From DSNY01 sp016861185 (GTDB lineage: Bacteria > Pseudomonadota > Gammaproteobacteria > Burkholderiales > Burkholderiaceae_F): DNA of 58,355 nucleotides. The notes under the pieces are model-generated. The model was not told where the DNA came from. It searched no databases and saw nothing but the letters and a program-made list of their open reading frames with translations. Both the position numbers and the translations under genes were made by a program. The stretch is taken from assembly GCA_030263275.1 (NCBI GenBank), contig SZOR01000012.1, forward strand, positions 1-58,355, given 5' to 3'. Shown one piece after another: positions 1 through 10,808 of the stretch; position 1 is the stretch's first letter; every line of letters starts with the position of its first letter.

Positions 1-9
1 TGAACTCTT

Positions 10-126
10 TCATGACTTGGATCGGCCCACCGGACGCCATGGCGCAAGGCGCACGATGTGGAACGCCTGCGGCGTTGCGTCCATGTCGCCCCAGCGCAGC
101 GGAATCTCGCAGATGAACTCTTTCAT
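10..126 (-). pseudogene. Truncated copy of a thioesterase gene 5' end, followed by a second start
   Basis: A 38-codon frame begins MKEFICEIPLRWGDMDA, which resembles the N-terminus of 4-hydroxybenzoyl-CoA-type acyl-CoA thioesterases (WGDMDA normally continues to the conserved HVNN region). Here the protein diverges after DMDA and stops at 10-12. That TGA overlaps an ATG at 11-13 which again reads MKEF and runs off the left edge. The 13 bases at 1-13 repeat those at 114-126. I read this as a duplicated start with the intact thioesterase lying outside the window to the left. The intervening DNA carries a small palindrome (ACGCC-GCA-GGCGT). The identity of the full gene is inferred from 17 residues only. 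Confidence 0.5.
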
Positions 127-140
127 CGTCGTTTGTGTTT

Positions 141-167
141 CGTCGCCCCGGCGAAGGCCGGGGTCCA
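141..167. repeat. REP-type hairpin between SDR gene and thioesterase
   Basis: Perfect 7-bp arms CCCCGGC (146-152) and GCCGGGG (157-163) surround GAAG. The flanks match the widespread proteobacterial repeat that, when translated, gives LDPGLRRGD. It fills most of the space between the SDR stop and the duplicated thioesterase start. Confidence 0.75.
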
Positions 168-206
168 ATTTGCCGCGCGCGAACCGAGGTTCCGGCGCGG
201 GGGCGG

Positions 207-977
207 TCACGTCACCGACAGCCCGTCGTCGGCCGCCACGATCGCGCCGTTGATGAACTGCGACTCGTCGGCCACGAGCATCAGCAGCACCGAATCGAGA
301 TCCTCGGGCGAGCCGACGCGCCGGCGCGGCAGCATCGCGATCAGCTTCTGCCCGGCCTCGGTTGCCCAGTGTGCGTCGTTGATCTCGGTGCGGATGTAGC
401 CGGGGCAGATCGCGTTGACGTTGATGCCGTAGCGGCCCCATTCGAGCGCCTGCGCACGCGTCATCTGGATCACCGCGGACTTGCTCATGCAGTACAGGCC
501 GATCTGCTGCACGACCTTCAGCCCGGCGACCGACGCGATGTTGACGATGCGGCCGCGGAAGTCCTGCTGCTGGCGCGAGCGCGCGATCATGCGCTTGGCG
601 ACTTCCTGCGCGACGAAAAACGCGCCGCGGACGTTGGTGCCGAACACGTAATCGAAGTCGACCGCGTTCACGTCGACCAGCCGCTGCGTCGTCGACACGC
701 CCGAGTTGTTGACCAGGATGTCGATCGGTCCGTTCTCCGACTCGATCTTGGCCACCGCTGCGGCGATCGAGTCGAGGTCGGTCACGTCCATCGGCACGAC
801 GTCGGCGGCGCCGCCTTCGGCCTCGATCTCGGCGCGCAGATCCTTCAGCCGCTCGATGCGCCGTGCGGCGAGCACGACCAGCGCGCCGTTGGCGGCCAGT
901 GTGCGCGCGAACTGCGCGCCGAGCCCGCTGCTGGCGCCCGTCACGAGCGCGATTTTTTCCTTCAGATTGGTCTGCAT
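207..977 (-). CDS. SDR family NAD(P)-dependent oxidoreductase
   Basis: A classical short-chain dehydrogenase of 256 residues, expected to be cytosolic. The Rossmann glycine motif TGASSGLG is at residues 13-20, NNSG (normally NNAG) at 90-93, the catalytic serine in NIASVAG near 149, and YCMSK with Tyr162 and Lys166. The sequence GYIRTEIN after the active site and the C-terminal GAIVAADDGLSVT fit the FabG-like group. I chose the ATG at 977 (MQTNLKEKIALVTG) because it puts the dinucleotide motif at the usual distance; an in-frame ATG at 1013 adds twelve unconserved residues. It lies just upstream of the thioesterase on the same strand, so the pair may act on an acyl-CoA or hydroxyacyl substrate. 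The substrate cannot be told from sequence. Confidence 0.9.
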   Translation of the reverse strand: MQTNLKEKIALVTGASSGLGAQFARTLAANGALVVLAARRIERLKDLRAEIEAEGGAADVVPMDVTDLDSIAAAVAKIESENGPIDILVNNSGVSTTQRLVDVNAVDFDYVFGTNVRGAFFVAQEVAKRMIARSRQQQDFRGRIVNIASVAGLKVVQQIGLYCMSKSAVIQMTRAQALEWGRYGINVNAICPGYIRTEINDAHWATEAGQKLIAMLPRRRVGSPEDLDSVLLMLVADESQFINGAIVAADDGLSVT

Positions 978-1077
978 GTCGGTCCACCCCGCTTGCGCGC
1001 CGGATGATCGCACACTCGATTGCGGCCTCTAACGAACTTGCCGACAATCCCGCCACGCGAAACCACCCGGGGCCCGC

Positions 1078-2727
1078 ATGCAGGACATTCAGCGCGAAAG
1101 CATGGAGTACGACGTCGTGATCGTCGGCGGCGGGCCGGCGGGGCTGGCGGCCGCGATCCGGCTCAAGCAACTCGCCGCGGACAAAGGCGGCGAAATCAGC
1201 GTCTGCGTGCTCGAAAAGGGCTCCGAGATCGGCGCGCACATCCTGTCCGGCGCGGTGATGGATCCGATCGCGCTCAACGAGTTGTTCCCCGACTGGAAGG
1301 AGCGCGGCGCGCCGCTGAATACCCAGGTCACGGAAGACCGCTTCTACATCCTCACGGAGAAGCGGGCGCTGTACAACCCGCACTGGCTGCTGCCCGACTG
1401 CTTCATCAACGACGGCTACTACATCGTCAGTCTCGCCAACGTCGTCCGCTGGCTCGGCCAGCAGGCCGAAGCGCTCGGCGTCGAGATCTTCCCGGGCTTC
1501 GCCGCGGCCGAGGTGCTGTACGACGACCATGGCGCGGTGCGCGGGGTGGCCACCGGCAACATGGGGATCGGCAAGGACGGCCAGCCGACCGCCAACTTCC
1601 AGCCTGGCGTCGAGCTGCTCGGCAAATACACGCTGTTCGCCGAAGGCGCGCGCGGCCACCTCGGCAAACAGATCCTCCAGCGCTACCGGCTGATGGAGGG
1701 CCGCGATCCGCAGACCTGGGGCATCGGCATCAAGGAGGTATGGGAGATCGACCCGGCGAAGCACGTGCCGGGGCTGGTCGTACACAGCGCCGGCTGGCCG
1801 CTCGACGCGAAGACTTACGGCGGCGGCTTCTTGTACCACTTCGAGAACAACCAGGTATCGCTCGGGCTGGTGGTCGGGCTCGGCTACGAGAACCCGTATC
1901 TCGAGCCGTTCCAGGAATTCCAGCGCTACAAGACGCACCCGACGATCCGCGCCTTCCTCGACGGCGGAAAGCGCGTGGCCTACGGCGCGCGCGCGATCAA
2001 CGCGAGCGGCATCCAGTCGCTGCCGAAGCTCGTCTTTCCGGGCGGCGCGCTGGTCGGCTGCGACGCGGGCTTTCTGAACGCGCCGCGCATCAAGGGCTCG
2101 CACGCGGCGATCAAGAGCGGCATGCTCGCCGCCGAAGCGGCGTTCGACGCGCTCGCAAGCGGACGCGCACGCGACGAGCTCGCGGCGTATCCGGCTGCCT
2201 TCGAATCGTCATGGCTGTACGACGAGCTGTATCGCGCGCGCAATTTCAAGCCGTGGCTCGACAAGGGGCTGTACGTCGGCGCGGTGATGTGGGGAATCGA
2301 CCAGCTGATCTTCCGCGGCAAGGCACCGTGGACGCTGCATCGGGCCAGGGCCGATCACGAGAAGCTCAAGCCCGCGGCCGACTGCGCGCCGATCGCGTAT
2401 CCCAAGCCGGACAACGTGATCACGTTCGACAAGCTGTCCTCGGTGTTCCTGTCGAACACGAACCACGAGGAGAACCAGCCGGCGCACCTGACGCTGAAGG
2501 ATCCATCGGTGCCGGTCGCGATCAACCTCGCGAAGTACGCGGGCCCGGAGAGCCGCTACTGTCCGGCCGGCGTGTATGAATTCGTCAAGGTCGACGGGCA
2601 GGACAGGCTGCAGATCAATTTCCAGAACTGCGTGCACTGCAAGACCTGCGACATCAAGGATCCGACGCAGAACATCGTCTGGGTCGTGCCCGAGGGCGGC
2701 GGCGGGCCCAACTACACGAACATGTAG
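1078..2727 (+). CDS. Electron transfer flavoprotein-ubiquinone oxidoreductase (ETF-QO)
   Basis: This membrane-associated FAD/Fe-S enzyme passes electrons from reduced ETF, and so from fatty-acid and amino-acid dehydrogenases, to ubiquinone. The 549 residues match the family. The FAD motif VGGGPAGLAAA is at 17-25, the central region has GWPLDAKTYGGGFLYH, and the C-terminal ferredoxin-like part has the four [4Fe-4S] ligands Cys495, Cys518, Cys521 and Cys524 (YCPAGVYE and NCVHCKTCDIKDP). The protein ends in the typical PEGGGGPNYTNM. The ATG at 1078 is used; one at 1102 (MEYDVVIVGGG) is an alternative nearer the FAD motif. It diverges from the SDR gene and stands alone on its strand until the next gene 130 bp on. 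Confidence 0.95.
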   Translation: MQDIQRESMEYDVVIVGGGPAGLAAAIRLKQLAADKGGEISVCVLEKGSEIGAHILSGAVMDPIALNELFPDWKERGAPLNTQVTEDRFYILTEKRALYNPHWLLPDCFINDGYYIVSLANVVRWLGQQAEALGVEIFPGFAAAEVLYDDHGAVRGVATGNMGIGKDGQPTANFQPGVELLGKYTLFAEGARGHLGKQILQRYRLMEGRDPQTWGIGIKEVWEIDPAKHVPGLVVHSAGWPLDAKTYGGGFLYHFENNQVSLGLVVGLGYENPYLEPFQEFQRYKTHPTIRAFLDGGKRVAYGARAINASGIQSLPKLVFPGGALVGCDAGFLNAPRIKGSHAAIKSGMLAAEAAFDALASGRARDELAAYPAAFESSWLYDELYRARNFKPWLDKGLYVGAVMWGIDQLIFRGKAPWTLHRARADHEKLKPAADCAPIAYPKPDNVITFDKLSSVFLSNTNHEENQPAHLTLKDPSVPVAINLAKYAGPESRYCPAGVYEFVKVDGQDRLQINFQNCVHCKTCDIKDPTQNIVWVVPEGGGGPNYTNM

Positions 2728-2857
2728 CGGCGAACCGGGCGCGGCTCGGCGACGGCGGCCGACCCGACGGGCCGGTCGCCGCACTCGCGCGGCTTGAACG
2801 AGGCTCCGAATTGCCGGACGATCGCGCCATTACACGCGCGAGCGCAAGGAGACTCGG

Positions 2858-4141
2858 ATGTCGTACGCCAACTATCACAAGAAAGCGATCCGCAACCGGG
2901 AGCTGCATCCCGAGACGCAGATGATGTCGTACGGCTACGACCCGTTCCTCTCCGAGGGCGCGGTCAAGCCGCCGGTGTTCCTCACGTCGACCTTCGCGTT
3001 CCGCACGGCCGAGGACGGAGCGGAATTTTTCGACGTCGTCGCCGGCCGCAAGCCCGCGCCGCAGGATACCGGCGCCGGGCTCGTCTACAGCCGCTTCAAC
3101 CATCCGAACCTGGAGATCGTCGAGGACCGCCTCGCGCTGCTCGACGGCGCCGAGGCCGCCGCCGTGACCTCGAGCGGCATGGCGGCGATCGGCATGGTGT
3201 TCCTGACCTTCCTGCGGCCCGGCGACCAGATCGTTCACTCGACGCCGCTGTACGGCGGCACCGAGACGCTGATCCGCAAGATCCTGCCCGAATGGGGCGT
3301 GGGCGGCCAGCCGTTCACCGACGGGCTGTCCCGCTCCGAAATGGAGGCGGCGCTGGAAGCGGCCGCGGCGCGCGGCAAGGTGGCGTTGTTTTACATCGAA
3401 ACGCCGGCGAACCCGACCAACGCGCTGATCGACCTGCAGGCGGTCGGACAGGCGCTCGCGGCGTTCGAGCGCAGGCACGGCTATCGGCCGCTATCGGCCT
3501 GCGACAACACGATGCTCGGCCCGATCTTCCAGCACCCGATCCGCGACGGCATCGACCTGTCCGTGTACTCGCTGACCAAGTATGTCGGCGGGCACAGCGA
3601 TCTGGTGGCCGGCGGCGTCACCGGGCGCAGCGAGCTGATCCGCAGGCTCAGGCTGATGCGCGGCGCGTTCGGCGCGCAGCTCGACCCGCATTCGTCGTGG
3701 ATGATCGCGCGCTCGATGGAAACGCTCGTGCTGCGGATGCGGCGCGCCGCGCAGACGGGCGGTCGGGTCGCACGCTGGCTCGCGGAGAATCCGATCCGCA
3801 GGGTTCAGGTGCTGCACCCCGAGCACATCGCCGATCCCGCGTACCAGCAGGTCTACCGGCGCCAGTGCAGCGGCCCGGGTTCGACCTTCTCGTTCGTGCT
3901 CGACGGCGGACGGGACAGGGCGTTCCGCTTCATCAACGCGCTGACGCTGTTCAAGTCCGCGGTGAGCCTGGGCGGCACCGAGTCGCTGGTCTGCCATCCG
4001 GCCTCGACGACGCACTCGGGCGTTCCGGAAGACGTGCGCCGCCAGGTCGGCGTCACCGAAGGGCTGATCCGGATGTCGATCGGCCTCGAACACGAGGACG
4101 ATCTGATCGCCGACCTGGAGAACGCGCTGCGCGCCTGCTGA
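2858..4141 (+). CDS. Cystathionine gamma-synthase family PLP-dependent enzyme
   Basis: A 427-residue fold-type I PLP enzyme of the Cys/Met metabolism family (cystathionine synthases and lyases, methionine gamma-lyase, O-acetylhomoserine sulfhydrylase). The PLP-binding lysine is Lys241 in SLTKYVGGHSDLVAG; CDNTMLGP supplies the cofactor-binding Asp216; YSRFNHPN near 77 is the phosphate- and tetramer-contacting loop; SSGMAAI near 105 stacks on PLP. A leading segment (NRELHPETQMMSYGYDPF) and an insertion (VVAGRKPAPQDTG) mark a subgroup distinct from E. coli MetB, so the exact substrate is uncertain. A good Shine-Dalgarno (AAGGAG, near 2848) precedes the ATG. It converges on the Nudix gene. Confidence 0.85.
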   Translation: MSYANYHKKAIRNRELHPETQMMSYGYDPFLSEGAVKPPVFLTSTFAFRTAEDGAEFFDVVAGRKPAPQDTGAGLVYSRFNHPNLEIVEDRLALLDGAEAAAVTSSGMAAIGMVFLTFLRPGDQIVHSTPLYGGTETLIRKILPEWGVGGQPFTDGLSRSEMEAALEAAAARGKVALFYIETPANPTNALIDLQAVGQALAAFERRHGYRPLSACDNTMLGPIFQHPIRDGIDLSVYSLTKYVGGHSDLVAGGVTGRSELIRRLRLMRGAFGAQLDPHSSWMIARSMETLVLRMRRAAQTGGRVARWLAENPIRRVQVLHPEHIADPAYQQVYRRQCSGPGSTFSFVLDGGRDRAFRFINALTLFKSAVSLGGTESLVCHPASTTHSGVPEDVRRQVGVTEGLIRMSIGLEHEDDLIADLENALRAC

Positions 4142-4147
4142 GGACGC

Positions 4148-4732
4148 TCAGTCCGCCGCCCTTTCCCATTCGCCGGCCAGGTAGCGCTCGAGCCAGTAGA
4201 CGCCGACGATGGTCTTGACGTCGGTCACGCTGCCCTCGCGCACCCACTCCAGCAGCTCTTCCCAGGGCGCGGTGAAGACCTCGAGCACCTCGCCGGCGTC
4301 GCTGTTCGGTTCGCGCTCGCGCCTGAGCCCGCGCGCGAGGTAGACCTCGATCTTCTCGTCGCAGTAGCCGATCGCGTTGTAGAAGCCGCCGAGGTAGATC
4401 CATTCGGCCGCGCTATAGCCGGTCTCTTCCATCAGCTCGCGCTGCGCGCAGGCGAGCAGCCCTTCGCCGGGATCGATCTTGCCCGCGGGAAACTCCGTGA
4501 AGCTGCGACGCGCCGGATAGCGGTACTGGCGCTCGAGCACGACTTGGCCGTCGTCGAGCAGCGGGATCATCATCACCGCCCCCGGATGGCGCAGGTATTC
4601 GCGGGTGGCGATGTGCCCGTCCGGGCAGCGCACCTGGTCCGAGTAGACCTTCAGCAGCACGCCCTCGTAGACGACCGTCGACTCGAGCGTCTCCTCGGCG
4701 AGCGGATCGACGGACGCGGGCAGATCGCTCAC
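4148..4732 (-). CDS. Nudix hydrolase, ADP-ribose pyrophosphatase type
   Basis: A 194-residue Nudix protein. The box G84-x5-E90-x7-R98-E-L-x-E-E103-x-G105 (GKIDPGEG...RELMEETGY) is complete, and the preceding ERQYRYPARRSFTEFPAG is typical of the NudF/ADP-ribose pyrophosphatase group, which hydrolyses ADP-ribose and related sugar nucleotides. It begins with GTG only four bases after the nuoN stop and is the last gene of the nuo transcript, an arrangement I associate with betaproteobacteria. Disposal of ADP-ribose near an NADH-using complex is a plausible link but is not shown by the sequence. Confidence 0.85.
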   Translation of the reverse strand: MSDLPASVDPLAEETLESTVVYEGVLLKVYSDQVRCPDGHIATREYLRHPGAVMMIPLLDDGQVVLERQYRYPARRSFTEFPAGKIDPGEGLLACAQRELMEETGYSAAEWIYLGGFYNAIGYCDEKIEVYLARGLRREREPNSDAGEVLEVFTAPWEELLEWVREGSVTDVKTIVGVYWLERYLAGEWERAAD

Positions 4733-4736
4733 GATG

Positions 4737-6224
4737 CTATCCGCCGAGTGTCCTGATCATTGCGTTCGCGCACAGCGCGAGCAGATACTGCGGGATGACG
4801 CCGAGCACCAGCACGAACGCGCCGTTCGCGGACAGCGCCACGCGCATGTCCTGCGCGGCGACGATCGGCGCGTTGTCGGCCGGCTCGTCGAAGTACATCA
4901 CCTTGACCACCCGCAGGTAGTAGAACGCGCCGACCAGGGAAAACAGCACAGCGATCACCGCGAGCCACACCATGCCGGTCGTGATCCCGCTGCCGAGCAG
5001 CGCCTGCAGCACGACCAGCTTGGCGTAGAAACCGACCGTCGGCGGCACGCCGGCGAGCGAAAACATCAGCAGCAGCATCACGAACGCGTACCACGGGCTG
5101 CGCCGGTTCAGGCCGCGCAGATCCGCGATCTCCTCGGCCTCGAAGCCCTGCCGCGCCAGCAGCATGATGATGCCGAAGGTGCCGAGCGTGGTGATCGCGT
5201 AGGTGATCACGTAGAACATCGCCGCGCTGTACGCGTTCGCGGTCGACATCGTGTTGCCGCCGACGACACCCGACAGCATCGCGAGCAGCATGAAACCCAT
5301 CTGGCCGATCGTCGAGTACGCCAGCATGCGCTTGAGGTTGCTCTGCGCGATGGCCGTGACGTTGCCGATCGCGAGCGACCCCACCGCGAGCACGACGAGC
5401 ATCTTCTGCCAGTCGACCGCGAGCGGCAGCAGCCCTTCGACCAGCAGCCGGAACGCGATCGCGAATGCGGCGATCTTCGGTGCCGAACCGATCAGCACCG
5501 TGACCGGCGTCGGCGCGCCGTGATACACGTCGGGCACCCACATGTGGAAAGGCACCGCGCCGAACTTGAAGCCGAGTCCGGCGACGATGAACACGGTGCC
5601 GAGCACGAGCGCGGGACGGCTGGCGACCTGGCCGCCGGCGATGCGCCGCGCGAGATCGTTGAGGTCGAGCGTCCCGGCGGCGCCGTACAGCATCGACATG
5701 CCGTACAGAAGGAAACCCGAGGCGAGCGCGCCCAGCACGAAGTACTTCATCGCCGCTTCGGTCGCGCGCGCGTCGTCCCGTCTCAGCGCGACCAGCGCGT
5801 ACAGCGCGAGCGCCTGCAGCTCTAGTCCGAGGTAGATCACCAGCAGGTTGTTCGCCGAGATCATCACGAAGATGCCGAGCAGCACGAACAGCGCGAGCGT
5901 GAAGATCTCCCCCTTCCAGATGCCACGGTCGCGCGCGTAGCCCTGCGCGTAGACCAGCATCAGCGCGGTGCACAGCGCGGCGAACAGCTTCAGCACGTTG
6001 GCCATCGGGTCGGTCACGTACATGCCGTGGAACGCGTACTGCACGACGTCGTTGCCGAGGAAGAACGCGCAGACGCCCGAAACGAGCACGAGCGCGGCGA
6101 GCGTCAGCGCATAGGTGGCGTTGCGCCGGGCGTCGGAGACGAAGAGATCGGCGACCATGACCACGCCGGCGGCAGCGAGCAGCGCGATCTCGGGCGCGGC
6201 GGCAAAGAGGTTCAGCTTGTCCAT
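4737..6224 (-). CDS. nuoN: NADH-quinone oxidoreductase subunit N
   Basis: A 495-residue polytopic inner-membrane protein, the antiporter-like subunit of the complex I membrane arm that moves protons. It has about fourteen hydrophobic segments, with the conserved lysine- and glutamate-containing helices of the proton_antipo_M domain (for example GLGFKFGAVPFHMWVPDVYHG around 235, and SNLKRMLAYSTIGQMGF around 300). It is the last nuo gene, starting 16 bp after the nuoM stop, with GTG of the Nudix gene four bases beyond its TAG. Confidence 0.97.
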   Translation of the reverse strand: MDKLNLFAAAPEIALLAAAGVVMVADLFVSDARRNATYALTLAALVLVSGVCAFFLGNDVVQYAFHGMYVTDPMANVLKLFAALCTALMLVYAQGYARDRGIWKGEIFTLALFVLLGIFVMISANNLLVIYLGLELQALALYALVALRRDDARATEAAMKYFVLGALASGFLLYGMSMLYGAAGTLDLNDLARRIAGGQVASRPALVLGTVFIVAGLGFKFGAVPFHMWVPDVYHGAPTPVTVLIGSAPKIAAFAIAFRLLVEGLLPLAVDWQKMLVVLAVGSLAIGNVTAIAQSNLKRMLAYSTIGQMGFMLLAMLSGVVGGNTMSTANAYSAAMFYVITYAITTLGTFGIIMLLARQGFEAEEIADLRGLNRRSPWYAFVMLLLMFSLAGVPPTVGFYAKLVVLQALLGSGITTGMVWLAVIAVLFSLVGAFYYLRVVKVMYFDEPADNAPIVAAQDMRVALSANGAFVLVLGVIPQYLLALCANAMIRTLGG

Positions 6225-6240
6225 TGTGTCTGCGCCCGCC

Positions 6241-7752
6241 TCAGTTTCCGCTCAGCACGGCCGGCGCGGGCAGTTTCGACTGCGCGACGTGTTGCAGCAG
6301 CTCGCTCACGGAGGCGTGCATCAGGTCGGTAAACGGCTTCGGATAGACGCCCATCCACAGTACCGCGACCGCGAGCAGCGCGAGCACGATGAACTCGCGC
6401 GCGTTCAGATCGGCCAGTGCGGCCACGCGCGGATTCGCGATCTCGCCGAAGATCACCCGCTTGTACATCCACAGCGAATACGCCGCGCCGAGGATCAGCG
6501 TCAGCGCGGCGGCCGCGCCGATCCAGAAGTTGTGCTTGACCGCGCCCAGGATCACCATGAACTCGCCGACGAAGCCGCTGGTCGCGGGCAGCCCCGAGTT
6601 GGCCATCGCGAACAGCATCATCAGCGCGGCGAACTTCGGCATCGTGTTGACCACGCCGCCGTAGTCGGCGATGTTGCGGCTGTGCATGCGGTCGTACATC
6701 ACGCCGATGCACAGGAACAGTGCACCGGAGACGAACCCGTGCGAGATCATCTGCACGAGCGCGCCTTCGACGCCGATCTGGCTGAAGATGAAGAAGCCGA
6801 GCGTCACGAAGCCCATGTGTGCGATCGAGCTGTACGCGACCAGCTTCTTCATGTCGGTCTGCACCAGCGCGACGAAGCCGATGTAGACGACCGCGATCAG
6901 CGAGATGGCGACGATGAACCACGCCAGCTCGTGCGACGCGTCCGGAGTGATCGGCAGCGAGAAGCGCACGAAGCCGTAGGCGCCGAGCTTCAGCATGATC
7001 GCGGCCAGGATCACCGATCCGCCCGTGGGCGCCTCGACGTGCGCGTCGGGCAGCCAGGTGTGCACCGGCCACATCGGCACCTTGACCGCGAACGAAGCGA
7101 AGAACGCGAGGAACAGCAGGATCTGCGCCGCGAGCGGGATCTTCAGCTCGTGCCAGGCGGCCAGATCGAAGCTGCCGCCCGCCGTGTAGTACAGGTACAC
7201 GAAAGCAACCAGCATCAGCAGCGAGCCGGCCAGCGTGTACAGGAAGAACTTGAACGCCGCGTAGACGCGGTTCGGCCCGCCCCAGATGCCGATGATGATG
7301 TACATCGGGATCAGTGTGGCCTCGAAGAACACGTAGAACAGCAGCCCGTCGGCGGCGGCGAACACGCCGATCATCAGCCCCGACAGGATCAGGAAGGCCG
7401 CGTTGTACTGCGCGACCTTCTGCTCGATCACGTCCCAGCCGGCGATCACGACGAGCACCGTCATGAACGCGGTCAGCAGCACGAACCACACCGAGATGCC
7501 GTCCACGCCCACGTGGTAGTGCGCGTTCAGCCGCTCGATCCACACGGCCCTTTCCACGAACTGCAGCCCGGCCTGCGCCGGATCGAACTGCGTGTAGAGC
7601 GGGATCGTGACCAGCAGCCCGAGCAGGCTGCCGGCGAGCGCGACGGTCTTGACCAGCGCGGCGCTGCGGTCGCGTCCGACCGCGAGCAGGAACAGGCCCG
7701 CGGCGATCGGGATCCAGATCGCGAGGCTCAGCCAGGGAGTCATCGTCTGCAT
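6241..7752 (-). CDS. nuoM: NADH-quinone oxidoreductase subunit M
   Basis: A 503-residue antiporter-like membrane subunit of complex I. Recognisable segments are YNAAFLILSGLMIGVF, FAVKVPMWPVHTWLPDAHVEAPTGGSVILA and TDMKKLVAYSSIAHMGFV, which include the buried lysines and the histidine-containing loop used for proton transfer. The ATG at 7752 gives MQTMTPWL; one three codons on is equally possible. It lies 13 bp after the nuoL stop and 16 bp before nuoN. Confidence 0.97.
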   Translation of the reverse strand: MQTMTPWLSLAIWIPIAAGLFLLAVGRDRSAALVKTVALAGSLLGLLVTIPLYTQFDPAQAGLQFVERAVWIERLNAHYHVGVDGISVWFVLLTAFMTVLVVIAGWDVIEQKVAQYNAAFLILSGLMIGVFAAADGLLFYVFFEATLIPMYIIIGIWGGPNRVYAAFKFFLYTLAGSLLMLVAFVYLYYTAGGSFDLAAWHELKIPLAAQILLFLAFFASFAVKVPMWPVHTWLPDAHVEAPTGGSVILAAIMLKLGAYGFVRFSLPITPDASHELAWFIVAISLIAVVYIGFVALVQTDMKKLVAYSSIAHMGFVTLGFFIFSQIGVEGALVQMISHGFVSGALFLCIGVMYDRMHSRNIADYGGVVNTMPKFAALMMLFAMANSGLPATSGFVGEFMVILGAVKHNFWIGAAAALTLILGAAYSLWMYKRVIFGEIANPRVAALADLNAREFIVLALLAVAVLWMGVYPKPFTDLMHASVSELLQHVAQSKLPAPAVLSGN

Positions 7753-7765
7753 CGGCGCCCGCCCC

Positions 7766-9811
<2,046 letters not shown>

Positions 9812-9812
9812 T

Positions 9813-10118
9813 TCAGCCCTTCAATGCATCGAGCTCGTCGACGTTGATCGTCGACAGGTTGCGGAACAGAACGACCAGGATCGCCAGGCCGATCGCCGAT
9901 TCGGCGGCGGCGACGGTCAGGATGAAGAAGACGAACACCTGCCCGTGGAAATCACCGAGGTAATGCGAAAACGCGATGAAGTTGGTGTTGACGGCGAGCA
10001 GCATCAGCTCGATCGCCATCAGCAGCACGATCAGGTTCTTGCGGTTCAGGAAGATGCCGATCACGCTGATCGCGAACAGCAGCGCACCGACGCCCAGGTA
10101 CCAGGACAGCGAAACCAT
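9813..10118 (-). CDS. nuoK: NADH-quinone oxidoreductase subunit K
   Basis: A 101-residue protein with three transmembrane helices (MrpC-like). The conserved glutamates are in LLMAIELMLLAVN (Glu37) and AAAESAIGLAI (Glu73), both part of the polar axis that couples quinone chemistry to proton pumping. The start MVSLSWYLGVGALLF at 10118 is chosen from homologues. It overlaps neither neighbour: 32 bp separate it from the nuoJ stop and one base from nuoL. Confidence 0.97.
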   Translation of the reverse strand: MVSLSWYLGVGALLFAISVIGIFLNRKNLIVLLMAIELMLLAVNTNFIAFSHYLGDFHGQVFVFFILTVAAAESAIGLAILVVLFRNLSTINVDELDALKG

Positions 10119-10150
10119 CGTTGTTCTTTCCCCTCTCCTCGCGCCCTTCC

Positions 10151-10783
10151 TCAGCCCTTCTTCGCCGGCGCCGCGGCGGTCTGCCGGCCTTCGGCGTCGG
10201 CCGGCATCGGCACCAGCCGAACCCGCTCCTGGCGCTTGACCTTGATCTGGCGCGACGGGTCCTGGTACTTCGTGTCCTTGCGCCGGCGCAGCGTCAGCGC
10301 GATCGCCGCGATGATCGCCACCAGCAGGATGACGCCGGCGACCTGCAGCGGATAGACGTACTCGGTGAAGGTCAGCCGCCCGAGCGCCTCGATGTTGTTC
10401 GCTTCGCGGATCCCCGCGCCGGGTTCGGTCATCGTCTGCCAGCGCCCGTACGACAGCACCAGCCAGAGCTGCAGCACGATCAGCGCGGCGACGAAACCGG
10501 CGAGCGGCAGATGGCGCCAGAAGCCCTGCCGCAACCGGTCGACGTTGATGTCGAGCATCATCACGACGAACAGGAACAGCACCATCACCGCGCCCACGTA
10601 GACGAGCACCAGCGCGATGGCCAGGAACTCGGCGCGCGCGAGCATCCACAGGGCAGCCGCCGAGAAGAACGACAGCACGAGAAAAAGCACCGCGTGCACG
10701 GGATTGCGCGCGGTGATCACGCGCAGCGCCGCGACCAGCAGGATCGCCGAGAACACGAGGAACAGGATGGTGTTGGTGTCCAT
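10151..10783 (-). CDS. nuoJ: NADH-quinone oxidoreductase subunit J
   Basis: A 210-residue membrane subunit with five predicted helices in the first about 170 residues, including LVLSFFSAAALWMLARAEFLAIALVLVYVGAV, the helix with the pi-bulge next to the quinone cavity. The C-terminal 45 residues (RRRKDTKYQDPSRQIKVKRQERVRL onward) are hydrophilic and face the cytosol. It follows nuoI by 25 bp. Confidence 0.97.
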   Translation of the reverse strand: MDTNTILFLVFSAILLVAALRVITARNPVHAVLFLVLSFFSAAALWMLARAEFLAIALVLVYVGAVMVLFLFVVMMLDINVDRLRQGFWRHLPLAGFVAALIVLQLWLVLSYGRWQTMTEPGAGIREANNIEALGRLTFTEYVYPLQVAGVILLVAIIAAIALTLRRRKDTKYQDPSRQIKVKRQERVRLVPMPADAEGRQTAAAPAKKG

Positions 10784-10808
10784 TTGAGTAGCGTCGGGCG
10801 TCGGCCGA

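Noticed and set aside
10..2103. A 697-codon open frame on the minus strand, antisense to ETF-QO and overlapping the SDR gene
   Set aside because: Arg- and Ala-rich with no recognisable domain; high GC keeps shadow frames open, and the genes it overlaps are clear family members.
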